From positions 1 through 11,701 of the forward strand of contig DASRCB010000095.1 in NCBI GenBank assembly GCA_035653295.1: DNA of 11,701 nucleotides. Reading direction: 5' to 3'. The stretch is from DASRCB01 sp035653295. Lineage in GTDB: Bacteria > Acidobacteriota > Terriglobia > Bryobacterales > Bryobacteraceae. Positions 1 through 5,928 of the stretch are shown here, piece after piece. Position 1 is the stretch's first letter; every line of letters starts with the position of its first letter. A program made the translations under genes and the position numbers. The notes beneath the pieces were generated by a model. It was not told the origin of the DNA. It worked only from the letters and a program-made list of their open reading frames with translations, and searched no databases.

Positions 1-501
1 CTCCACCCACCGCTGCGCCTGCACCCACGACCCGGTGCCGAGGTTCAGGCATACGTATGGCTCGATGCCCATCAGCTCGCAGTAGTCCAGCGCCTCGTGT
101 GTACCGAAGCGGTTGTCCTCCACCGTCGCCCACGCCATCTCGAGCCGTTTGGGCCGTTGGTCGCGTGGTCCGATGCCGTCCATCCAGTCGTAGTTGGAAG
201 AGAAGTTGCCGCCCGGCCAGCGCAGGAGCGTGACGTGCAGATCGCGGACCGCCTGCATCACGTCTTTGCGATAGCCGTGAGAGTCCGAGAGCGGCGAGCC
301 CTCGTCGAAGATGCCGCCCTCGATGCAGCGGCCGAGATGTTCGGCGAAGTTGCCGTAAATCTTTGGATCGATGGGGCCGATGACGCGCTCAGGGTCCACC
401 TTGATGCGCGCGGTCCGGGCAGTGGTTTCGGATCTCAGGATGGCGGGCGCGGCGGCAACAGCTGCGGCGAACGCGCGGCGGGTCAGTTCGGCTTTGGACA
501 T
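1..501 (-). CDS. GH51 alpha-L-arabinofuranosidase, N-terminal part (cut by window edge)
   Basis: Exported glycosidase predicted to release terminal alpha-L-arabinofuranosyl residues from plant hemicellulose or pectin side chains. The visible 167 residues begin with a Tat-like signal (TRRAF at residues 7-11, then an Ala-rich stretch to about residue 28). GH51 N-terminal landmarks follow: IYGNFAEHLGRC at 48-59, RWPGGNF at 94-100, DGIGPR at 108-113, FGTHE at 132-136 and NLGTG at 153-157. The two catalytic glutamates of GH51 lie further downstream and are outside the window, so activity cannot be judged. The start at 501 is chosen because it gives a complete signal peptide. No Shine-Dalgarno sequence precedes it, and a promoter-like -10 box sits only 11 bases upstream. 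The 120-bp gap to the radical SAM gene on the same strand and this promoter suggest separate transcription. The family call is firm from the motifs; the exact substrate is inferred. Confidence 0.9.
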   Translation of the reverse strand, partial: MSKAELTRRAFAAAVAAAPAILRSETTARTARIKVDPERVIGPIDPKIYGNFAEHLGRCIEGGIFDEGSPLSDSHGYRKDVMQAVRDLHVTLLRWPGGNFSSNYDWMDGIGPRDQRPKRLEMAWATVEDNRFGTHEALDYCELMGIEPYVCLNLGTGSWVQAQRWVE

Positions 502-512
502 GGCGAAGTACG

Positions 513-542
513 AATGTATGCGTTTGCAGGGCGCTCCGTCAA
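513..542 (-). promoter_or_regulatory. Sigma70-like promoter of the GH51 gene, possibly leaderless
   Basis: Read on the minus strand, TTGACG (542-537) is followed after an 18-base spacer by TACATT (518-513). Transcription would be expected to begin near 506, about 5 bases before the ATG at 501. No Shine-Dalgarno sequence can be placed in that space, so a leaderless mRNA is the simplest reading. This is a sequence match only. Confidence 0.45.
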
Positions 543-621
543 CCCAGTGCCGCGTTATTCCTGGCCGGGCGCCTTTATATCGGATCCAAGGGGCTGGCTT
601 GCAGCCGCAGGAACGGCTGGT

Positions 622-2277
622 TCAGGTCAGGGCTCGCTCGCTGCGCTCAATGATCGTCGGGGGCTCCCAGGTTCGGCCTTTGGCCAGCCGTCGTTCTTCG
701 CGCCAACTGGTCCACAGCAGCAGCGGCCCCAGCAGGCGTGCGGTCACCCACGCCAGGCGGCCGAACTCGGCGTCCAGTTCCAGGCGCAGCGAGCGGACTT
801 TGTCGCTGACCGCGGTGTTCGTCTTCCGCAGGCGGTGCTCCATGGCCCACAGCAGGCCGGAATAAGCCCTGCTGATGGACCGGACCTCCCATTCGAACCG
901 CCGGCGAACGCGCGGATCCGGATGGGCTTTGTAGCGTTTCCATCCGGCGAGCGTGGTCCGGCAGATGCGATACAGGCTCGGCCCGTTTCGTTCGTAATCC
1001 CGCGCGAACGCATCGTCAAGCAGAATCTTCGATTCCTCGCGGGAGATCGCCGAATGGCTGAAGTTGAACTTGTACTGGCCGTGTATATCCGCCAGATCGA
1101 CATCATCGAGAAGCCGGCCCTCCTCCGCCATCTGCCGGTACAGCGGCGTCCCGGGAACGGGCGTGTAGAGCATGAACTGGTGGAAGTCCGTCTCATGCTC
1201 GACCGCGTAATCGATCTCCTCGGTGATGTTCGCGGGCGTGTGGTGCTCGAGACCGATAATGCTCGAACCGAGCAGCTTGATGCCGTGCTCACGCAGGCGG
1301 CGCGCCAGATCGCGGGTGTCCGTATCCCCGAGCTTGGCGTAGCCGGACTTTGGCGACTCCAGTCCCATCCAAACCCACGAGACGCCCAGGTCGACGAGTT
1401 CCTCGGCGGTGTATTTCCGCAGCGCGTTCACCGAAGAGAAGACGTAAAAGGACCAGCTCTTGCCTGCCGCCTTCATCAGATCCAGCAACTCCAGCGCACG
1501 CCGGCGCTGCAACAGGAAGTTCTCGTCCATGATGAAGAACGATTGAACGCCCAGGGCCTGTTCGGCCTCGCACATGACACGGAACAGGTCGGCGCCGGAT
1601 TCGTAGAAGTTCTGTACTCTTCCCTTGCCGCCGAAAAACGCGGAAGTGGTGCAGAAGTTGCAACCCATGGGGCAGCCCACCGAAGGAATGATGGTCGCGG
1701 CAGTGGAGCCGGGTGGCTGCGGGATCTTCACGCCCATGGCCCGCAGACCGAATCCGGAAATGATATGAGGATGCCGGATGGGCGCGTCCACGTTCTCGCC
1801 CAGAAAGGAGCGCATCCAGCGGATGCCCTCACCTTTGACGATGTAGTCCGCGTCGATCATGTACTCGAGGCCGGGGACTGCCGCCACGTGCCCGCCCACC
1901 ACGATGGTGGACTCCGGCGACAGCCGCCGCACCATGCGGCACATCTCTCGCACCTTGCCCACGTTGACGATGATGGACGAAATGCCGACAATGTCGTAGC
2001 GATGCCGCACGATTTCCCGCTCGAACACCTCGCGGGTGGGAAAATCGAGCACGGTGCAGGGCGCCGAGATATTGGCCTGAATCATCATGATGCCCCAGGA
2101 GCGGTGATACATGCGCACGGAGAATGCGCCCTGGGCGCGCGTCACCTGATTGTGGTACAGCTCCATGGGGTTGATGGCGCGGCTGCCGAATTCATCGTCG
2201 CGGGCATAAGGGCCGAATACGGAGCTCAACAATACGTTTGCATTCGTACCCTTCGGATGTGCGGCGGGTTGTTTCAT
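622..2277 (-). CDS. Cobalamin-binding-domain radical SAM protein, substrate unknown
   Basis: A 551-residue class B (cobalamin-dependent type) radical SAM enzyme. An N-terminal Rossmann-like B12-binding domain spans about residues 14-165, with VVGGH at 126-130 matching the conserved GG-H region of such domains. The radical SAM core follows, with the [4Fe-4S] motif CPMGCNFC (Cys202, Cys206, Cys209) and MDENF at 250-254. YTPVPGTPLY at 371-380 is also typical of B12-radical SAM proteins. The C-terminal 150 residues are basic and have no recognised domain. The N-terminal loop lacks DxHxxG, so cobalamin would bind without a lower histidine ligand. Known relatives perform methylations or ring rearrangements in hopanoid, bacteriochlorophyll and natural-product pathways, but nothing nearby names a substrate. 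The gene lies between an isomerase and a glycosidase on the same strand, with gaps of 116 and 120 bp. No clear Shine-Dalgarno precedes the ATG. Family certain, function unassigned. Confidence 0.93.
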   Translation of the reverse strand: MKQPAAHPKGTNANVLLSSVFGPYARDDEFGSRAINPMELYHNQVTRAQGAFSVRMYHRSWGIMMIQANISAPCTVLDFPTREVFEREIVRHRYDIVGISSIIVNVGKVREMCRMVRRLSPESTIVVGGHVAAVPGLEYMIDADYIVKGEGIRWMRSFLGENVDAPIRHPHIISGFGLRAMGVKIPQPPGSTAATIIPSVGCPMGCNFCTTSAFFGGKGRVQNFYESGADLFRVMCEAEQALGVQSFFIMDENFLLQRRRALELLDLMKAAGKSWSFYVFSSVNALRKYTAEELVDLGVSWVWMGLESPKSGYAKLGDTDTRDLARRLREHGIKLLGSSIIGLEHHTPANITEEIDYAVEHETDFHQFMLYTPVPGTPLYRQMAEEGRLLDDVDLADIHGQYKFNFSHSAISREESKILLDDAFARDYERNGPSLYRICRTTLAGWKRYKAHPDPRVRRRFEWEVRSISRAYSGLLWAMEHRLRKTNTAVSDKVRSLRLELDAEFGRLAWVTARLLGPLLLWTSWREERRLAKGRTWEPPTIIERSERALT

Positions 2278-2326
2278 TTTTACTGATGCGAGTCAGGAGG
2301 GAAGACCAGGCTGGCCGCTTAATTCC

Positions 2327-2355
2327 AGCATGCGCCGGATCGCCGGGGGCGTCAA
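2327..2355 (-). promoter_or_regulatory. Weak candidate promoter of the radical SAM gene
   Basis: On the minus strand TTGACG (2355-2350) is followed after 17 bases by CATGCT (2332-2327). The -35 box is good and the -10 box matches consensus at only three positions. It would give a leader of roughly 43 bases. No terminator is visible between the isomerase stop and this site, so readthrough from the isomerase gene is also possible. Confidence 0.3.
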
Positions 2356-2393
2356 TTGGCCATTTCCCCCACCTCTCGCCCGCCAGGCGCGCC

Positions 2394-3296
2394 TCAACCC
2401 CAGGCCTGATCGATCAGCCGCTCCAGATACTGCTTCGAGGCTCGGATATCCGCCTGCTGCTGTGCGCCCTCGATCTCGCGCTCGATGGTGATTGGCCCGG
2501 AGTAGTTGAGCGCACGAAGATGGCGCATGACCTCAGGGAAATTAACTCGCCCGTGCCCGATCGGCACTTCACTGCCGAGGTGGTGAGGGTTGGTCGGATA
2601 GAGACCGTCCTTGGCGTGCAGGCCGCGCACGTACTTGCCGATGACCTCCAGCGCGCCCACGGGTTCCCCCTTGCCGTAGAGGATGAGGTTGGCCGTATCG
2701 AGGTTCACACCGACATTGTCGAGATCAACATCCTCGATAGCGCGCAGCAAGGTCACAGGCGTTTCCTGGCCGGTTTCCATGAGGAACTTCTGCCCATTTG
2801 TGCGGCAGTACGAGGCAACCTCGTGAATGGCAGTAATCGCCTCGGAATAAAGCGGATCCTTCGGCACTTCGGGAATGAACCCGCAATGCGTATGCACCGC
2901 GTGGATGCCGCACGCACGCGCGAGGTCGGACGCGCGCTTCAGGGCGTCAATGCGCGCGACACGGGTGGCGCGCGGGACCAGCCCGATGGTCGCCGGACCC
3001 TGGTCAAAGTCCCACACCATCCGCCCCGGCCCGAGCGTCATCACCGCCGTCGCTTCCACCTTATAGCGTTCGAGCGCGTCCTTCAGAGGGCGGGCGAGGT
3101 TTAGATCCGGGGCGGGGCCGGCGCCGAACTGGCACGTGGACAGCCCGAATTCGTGAACGCGGGCGATGGCCCGGTCGACGTCTGCCGGCTTTGTGGCCCC
3201 GGTCACGACGCCGAGGCGAGGTCGGGCGCCCGGCGCGGCGATGGCGTCCAGAGCGACTCCGGCAACAACAGTCTGCAGGAGAGAACGGCGTAGCAA
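2394..3296 (-). CDS. Exported TIM-barrel sugar phosphate isomerase/epimerase family protein
   Basis: A 300-residue member of the xylose isomerase-like TIM-barrel superfamily (AP_endonuc_2 fold), probably a metal-dependent sugar isomerase or epimerase. The metal-site pattern is visible: Glu174 in METGQE, Asp200 in NLDTAN, His227 in LHAKD, and Glu272/Glu274 in IEREI, with His135 and His137 in VHTHCG on another strand end. The first 23 residues form a twin-arginine-like signal (RRSLLQ, then a hydrophobic Ala/Val stretch), so the product is probably periplasmic; the substrate is then likely a free sugar or derivative. I chose a TTG start at 3296 because a strong Shine-Dalgarno, GAGGAGG, lies 8 bases upstream and the start directly precedes the signal. 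The longer in-frame ATG at 3362 would place an intrinsic terminator inside the gene. The gene is divergent from an MFS transporter, which hints at joint sugar use. Confidence 0.88.
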   Translation of the reverse strand: MLRRSLLQTVVAGVALDAIAAPGARPRLGVVTGATKPADVDRAIARVHEFGLSTCQFGAGPAPDLNLARPLKDALERYKVEATAVMTLGPGRMVWDFDQGPATIGLVPRATRVARIDALKRASDLARACGIHAVHTHCGFIPEVPKDPLYSEAITAIHEVASYCRTNGQKFLMETGQETPVTLLRAIEDVDLDNVGVNLDTANLILYGKGEPVGALEVIGKYVRGLHAKDGLYPTNPHHLGSEVPIGHGRVNFPEVMRHLRALNYSGPITIEREIEGAQQQADIRASKQYLERLIDQAWG

Positions 3297-3304
3297 CGGC
3301 GATG

Positions 3305-3311
3305 CCTCCTC
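3305..3311 (-). promoter_or_regulatory. Shine-Dalgarno that fixes the TTG start of the isomerase
   Basis: GAGGAGG read on the minus strand lies 8 bases before the TTG at 3296-3294. It is the strongest ribosome-binding site in the window. It decides between the TTG and the in-frame ATG at 3362. Confidence 0.75.
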
Positions 3312-3325
3312 ACATAGCGTATCTC

Positions 3326-3360
3326 GCAACAAAAAGCCCCGCACAAAGAACATGCGGGGC
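3326..3360 (-). terminator. Intrinsic terminator in the isomerase leader
   Basis: Read on the minus strand, GCCCCGCA (3360-3353), a 9-base loop and TGCGGGGC (3343-3336) form a perfect 8-bp GC-rich stem. It is followed directly by TTTTTGTTG (3335-3327). This is a textbook Rho-independent terminator pointing toward the isomerase start, which lies about 30 bases further on. No minus-strand gene upstream needs it, because the next gene is a plus-strand MFS transporter. It is therefore either a leader attenuator of the isomerase gene or the end of a small RNA made from the intergenic region. In the other direction there is no T-tract. Confidence 0.8.
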
Positions 3361-3389
3361 ATTCCCTCGAGAAGGCAACCACCACCAAC

Positions 3390-3404
3390 GGGTGAATCTC
3401 ACCC
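3390..3404. repeat. Perfect inverted repeat in the divergent intergenic region
   Basis: GGGTGA and TCACCC are separated by three bases (ATC). The repeat lies between the divergent isomerase and MFS genes, 29 bases upstream of the terminator stem on the minus strand. It could be an operator half-site pair or an RNA hairpin in the isomerase leader. The rest of 3361-3534 shows only weak -10-like sequences, and I could not place a convincing promoter for either gene. Confidence 0.45.
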
Positions 3405-3534
3405 CTGAATTGCTGTTCTGAGTGCAATCGCGTGACCAGCGCTAAGCTGCTGAACAACATCAATCGCCGATGTTTCGCGCTACCGTTTCCCGTATCCGGC
3501 GCCGGCGGGTTACGCCAATCCGTAGAAGGTTAGA

Positions 3535-4755
3535 ATGAATCGAGTGTCGTCGATCTCCGGCCAGAGCGCCGTGTTCGCGCCCGCGGCCCGCGCAACGGAT
3601 GCGCGGAACGCTTTCGCCGGATTCCTCCTCTCCGGACTGCTGCTCTCGTTCGTTGGCGCGATCCTGCCGGCCTGGCGCTATCACATCACCGGCGACTATC
3701 GCGGCGCCGGCGCCTGCTTCCTGTTCCTGAACATCGGTCTGCTCGCCGCCGCTCGCACCACTGCGGTTCTGACGCGCCGAACGTCGATTGTCCGGCTGCT
3801 TTCGATTGGTGCGTTCACTGCCGCGTCGGCATTCGTACTGTTCGCGCTGACGCTGCCGCCGGCAAGTTCCGTCTGGCGTTATATCGGCTTTCTGGTGCTG
3901 GGCGCCGGATCGGGAATGACCAGTACTGCCCTGCTCTACGCGACAACGCCTTTTTACAACCGTGATCGGGCATCCACGCTCAACATTGCCGGGGCCACAT
4001 TCGGAATCGGCTGCTCCATGGCGGCGCTGCTCATCGCGGGTACGTTCTTTGTCTATACCGTCGCCCAGATTCTGCTGATGTTCGCGGCCATCGCAGCGGG
4101 CTTCGGAGTCTTTTTCGGGCGATGGAGACTGCCGGCAGCGCTGCCGCCGCAGGAACAGTCGTGGCGGCGCGTTGTGGCCGATTTCCGCAACCCCGGCGTG
4201 GTGCTGTTCACGTTGCTGCTGTTCCTGCAGTTCGGAAATGAATGGGCCATCGCTGGTTGGCTGCCGCTGTTTCTCATCGAACGGCTCGGCGTCAGCCCCG
4301 AAACATCGCTCATCATGCTGGCCGTGTACTGGCTCGCGCTGATGAGTGGACGTCTCGCGGTGCAGCCACTGCTGCCACGGATGCGGCATGGACGGCTGCT
4401 GTTGTGCTCCATGGCTGGCGCGGTGTTTGGGTGCGTCATTCTCACCTTTACCAACAACCTTTTCGGCGCTACTGTCGCAGTGCTTTGCATCGGCATCGGT
4501 TTTGCTCCGGTCTATCCTCTGGTTGCGGAGAAAATCTCGACGCGTTTCCCGCATTACCACCCGGCCGTGTTCAGCGGCCTGCTTTCGTTCGCCTTCACGG
4601 GCGGCATGCTCGCGCCGTGGACCATTGGCCTGATGGCGACATCCTGGGGCATTCGCGCCGTCATGGCCGTCCCCCTGCCCGGGACGATTCTGGTTTTCCT
4701 GCTGACGCTTCTGATTCTGCTGCACGCGCGGCTGAACGGCAACAATGCCGGATGA
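3535..4755 (+). CDS. MFS transporter, FucP-like
   Basis: A 406-residue inner-membrane secondary transporter of the major facilitator superfamily, probably a proton-coupled sugar or small-solute porter. Twelve hydrophobic segments can be counted, in two groups of six separated by a charged cytoplasmic loop at about residues 196-219. The C-terminal half opens with FGNEWAIAGWLP (233-244), a pattern I associate with FucP-type sugar porters. SGRL at 271-274 sits in a loop where the family often carries G-R motifs. The start at 3535 has GAAGG five bases upstream. The gene heads a plus-strand run, with the FmdB gene beginning 31 bases after its stop. It is divergent from the sugar isomerase, so uptake of the isomerase's substrate or product is a reasonable guess. 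The family is secure; the substrate is not. Confidence 0.92.
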   Translation: MNRVSSISGQSAVFAPAARATDARNAFAGFLLSGLLLSFVGAILPAWRYHITGDYRGAGACFLFLNIGLLAAARTTAVLTRRTSIVRLLSIGAFTAASAFVLFALTLPPASSVWRYIGFLVLGAGSGMTSTALLYATTPFYNRDRASTLNIAGATFGIGCSMAALLIAGTFFVYTVAQILLMFAAIAAGFGVFFGRWRLPAALPPQEQSWRRVVADFRNPGVVLFTLLLFLQFGNEWAIAGWLPLFLIERLGVSPETSLIMLAVYWLALMSGRLAVQPLLPRMRHGRLLLCSMAGAVFGCVILTFTNNLFGATVAVLCIGIGFAPVYPLVAEKISTRFPHYHPAVFSGLLSFAFTGGMLAPWTIGLMATSWGIRAVMAVPLPGTILVFLLTLLILLHARLNGNNAG

Positions 4756-4786
4756 TACAATCGGGATATTCTGAGGTTGGCCTGAA

Positions 4787-5008
4787 ATGCCTATTTTCGA
4801 GTACCGCTGCGACGACTGTGGGACGAAGTTCGAGAAGCTGGTGCGGCGTGGCGGCGAGTCCGTCGCCTGCCCTTCGTGCGGCGAATCGCACGTGAAAACC
4901 GAGCTGTCCACCTTCGCCGCTCACGCCGCTGGAGCGAAGAGTTCGCCGAGTCTGCCGCCCTGCCCGGGTGGCATGTGCCGCACTCCCGATCTCTGCGGCC
5001 GAAACTGA
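4787..5008 (+). CDS. FmdB family zinc ribbon protein
   Basis: A 73-residue small cytoplasmic protein with the FmdB/CxxC_CxxC_SSSS zinc-ribbon signature. It starts MPIFEYRCDDCG, with a first Cys pair at 8/11 and a second at 28/31 (CPSCG), enough for one structural Zn site. Three more cysteines (59, 64, 70) lie in the Gly/Pro-rich tail, as is common in this family. The role of these proteins is poorly known; the name comes from a proposed regulator of formamidase/amidase genes in Methylophilus. GAGG lies 10 bases before the ATG. A TACAAT box at 4756-4761, just after the MFS stop, could provide an internal promoter, but its -35 is poor. The stop codon overlaps the proposed CTG start of the next gene, suggesting coupled translation. 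Confidence 0.92.
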   Translation: MPIFEYRCDDCGTKFEKLVRRGGESVACPSCGESHVKTELSTFAAHAAGAKSSPSLPPCPGGMCRTPDLCGRN

Positions 5009-5871
5009 GCCGACCCATTTCATTTACCCAGGCTGGCGCTGTGCTGCTGTGCATGGCCCTGGCGGCGTGTTCGCGGCCGGACCCTCTCGTCGTCGCCGGC
5101 GCGAACAGCACGGAACAGCGCATTCTGGCCGAGATCGTCGCCCGCCAGCTCGAGAGTTCGGACGTGCCGGTCAACCGCGCCAGCCCATATCCCAGCCTCG
5201 CTACGGCTCACCAGGCGTTGCTCGTCCGTGCCGCCGACGTTGCCGTCGAATACACCGGCGCCGCCTGGGTCGGCATTCTGCACCGCGATAAACCAAACGA
5301 GTTCAGCAGCCTCTCCGGGCTGGTGCGCGCGGCTTATGCCGGGCTCCAGCTCAAGTGGTTCGATACGCTCGGCTTCGATAACCGTTTCGTTCTTGTTGTT
5401 CGAAACGCCGACCCTCCGGCGCGCACCATTAGCGACGCCGCGCGCCAGGCGCCCCGGGCCCTCGCGGTTACGCCGGAGTTTCCCATTCGCGCCGACGGAA
5501 TGCAGACGTTGATGTCCGGCTATCCGGGCCTGCGCTGGGCCAGCGCGGCAAGAACCGAAGATTCGCGCGCGCTCTATTCCGATCTTGGCGGCGGCCGTGT
5601 CGGCATGGTGGCCGGCAATGCCGCCGACGCCGCCCTCGACGATCCGTCCTTCTGCGTGCTCGAGGACGATCGGCATATACTGCTCCCCGAAGAGGCGGCC
5701 ATCGTGGCCCGCTTCGACGCCCTCGCCGCGCATCCGCAGGCAGAGGCCGCCATCGCCGCGCTCTCGGGACGAATCTCGCGCGAGGACATGCGGCGCATGA
5801 TCCGCAGGGTCGAGACCGGATCCATGAGCGTGCGCGCGGTCGCGGCGGACTTCCTGTCACCCGGCCAGTGA
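5005..5871 (+). CDS. OpuAC/ProX-type substrate-binding lipoprotein, orphan
   Basis: Extracytoplasmic solute-binding lipoprotein of the glycine betaine/choline/proline (OpuAC, type II periplasmic binding) family. A lipobox LAAC ends at Cys22. Family landmarks follow: STEQRILAEIVA just after the mature N-terminus, VAVEYTGAAWVGIL in the first lobe, LGFDNRFVLVV at the lobe crossing, and LEDDRHILLPEEAAIV near the C-terminus. The start is uncertain. CTG at 5005 gives a proper lipoprotein signal with an Arg near the N-terminus and overlaps the FmdB stop as CTGA. GTG at 5041 leaves only a ten-residue signal without positive charge. ATG at 4876 would overlap FmdB by 133 bases and push the lipobox to about residue 65. 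No OpuB-type permease or ATPase gene is in the window, so the transporter partner is missing or distant. The canonical TDG-like segment before LEDD reads NAADAAL, so the ligand may differ from betaine. Confidence 0.85.
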   Translation: MSRPISFTQAGAVLLCMALAACSRPDPLVVAGANSTEQRILAEIVARQLESSDVPVNRASPYPSLATAHQALLVRAADVAVEYTGAAWVGILHRDKPNEFSSLSGLVRAAYAGLQLKWFDTLGFDNRFVLVVRNADPPARTISDAARQAPRALAVTPEFPIRADGMQTLMSGYPGLRWASAARTEDSRALYSDLGGGRVGMVAGNAADAALDDPSFCVLEDDRHILLPEEAAIVARFDALAAHPQAEAAIAALSGRISREDMRRMIRRVETGSMSVRAVAADFLSPGQ

Positions 5872-5877
5872 TAAAAT
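5872..5877 (+). promoter_or_regulatory. Possible -10 box for the cytochrome/PQQ gene pair
   Basis: TAAAAT follows directly on the lipoprotein stop codon, in an AT-rich patch that stands out in this GC-rich region. No good -35 box is found at 15-18 bases upstream. It could let the oxidation module be transcribed on its own, with a leader of about 45 bases. Confidence 0.25.
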
Positions 5878-5918
5878 TCATTTATTCCGGCCAGCTCAGG
5901 CCTTTCGTATCTTTTCTC

Positions 5919-5922
5919 GAGG
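5919..5922 (+). promoter_or_regulatory. Shine-Dalgarno that fixes the TTG start of the cytochrome
   Basis: GAGG lies 6 bases before TTG at 5929. The resulting protein begins with a typical Sec signal, which supports this start. Confidence 0.65.
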
Positions 5923-5928
5923 TTTTCT

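Noticed and set aside
591..606. GGCTG/CAGCC hairpin between the radical SAM stop and the GH51 start
   Set aside because: The stem is short and has no T-tract, so it does not support a terminator call.
97..2286. A 729-codon open frame on the plus strand, opposite the radical SAM and GH51 genes
   Set aside because: It lies antisense to two clearly recognisable genes, and its translation has no known motif and a composition typical of high-GC reverse-frame artefacts. Part of it also covers the intergenic gap and both promoter regions.
3297..3362. N-terminal extension of the isomerase to ATG at 3362
   Set aside because: The extension would be translated through the terminator hairpin, lacks a ribosome-binding site of its own and places 22 extra residues before the Tat-like signal. 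The TTG at 3296 with GAGGAGG is better.
3460..4911. A 483-codon open frame on the minus strand opposite the MFS gene
   Set aside because: The translation is rich in Gln, Arg, His and Glu with no domain, as expected from the complement of a hydrophobic transporter gene. The plus-strand reading has twelve membrane segments and a ribosome-binding site.
4876..5004. N-terminal extension of the OpuAC-type lipoprotein to ATG at 4876
   Set aside because: It would overlap the FmdB gene by 133 bases and put the lipobox cysteine near residue 65, too far for a lipoprotein signal.
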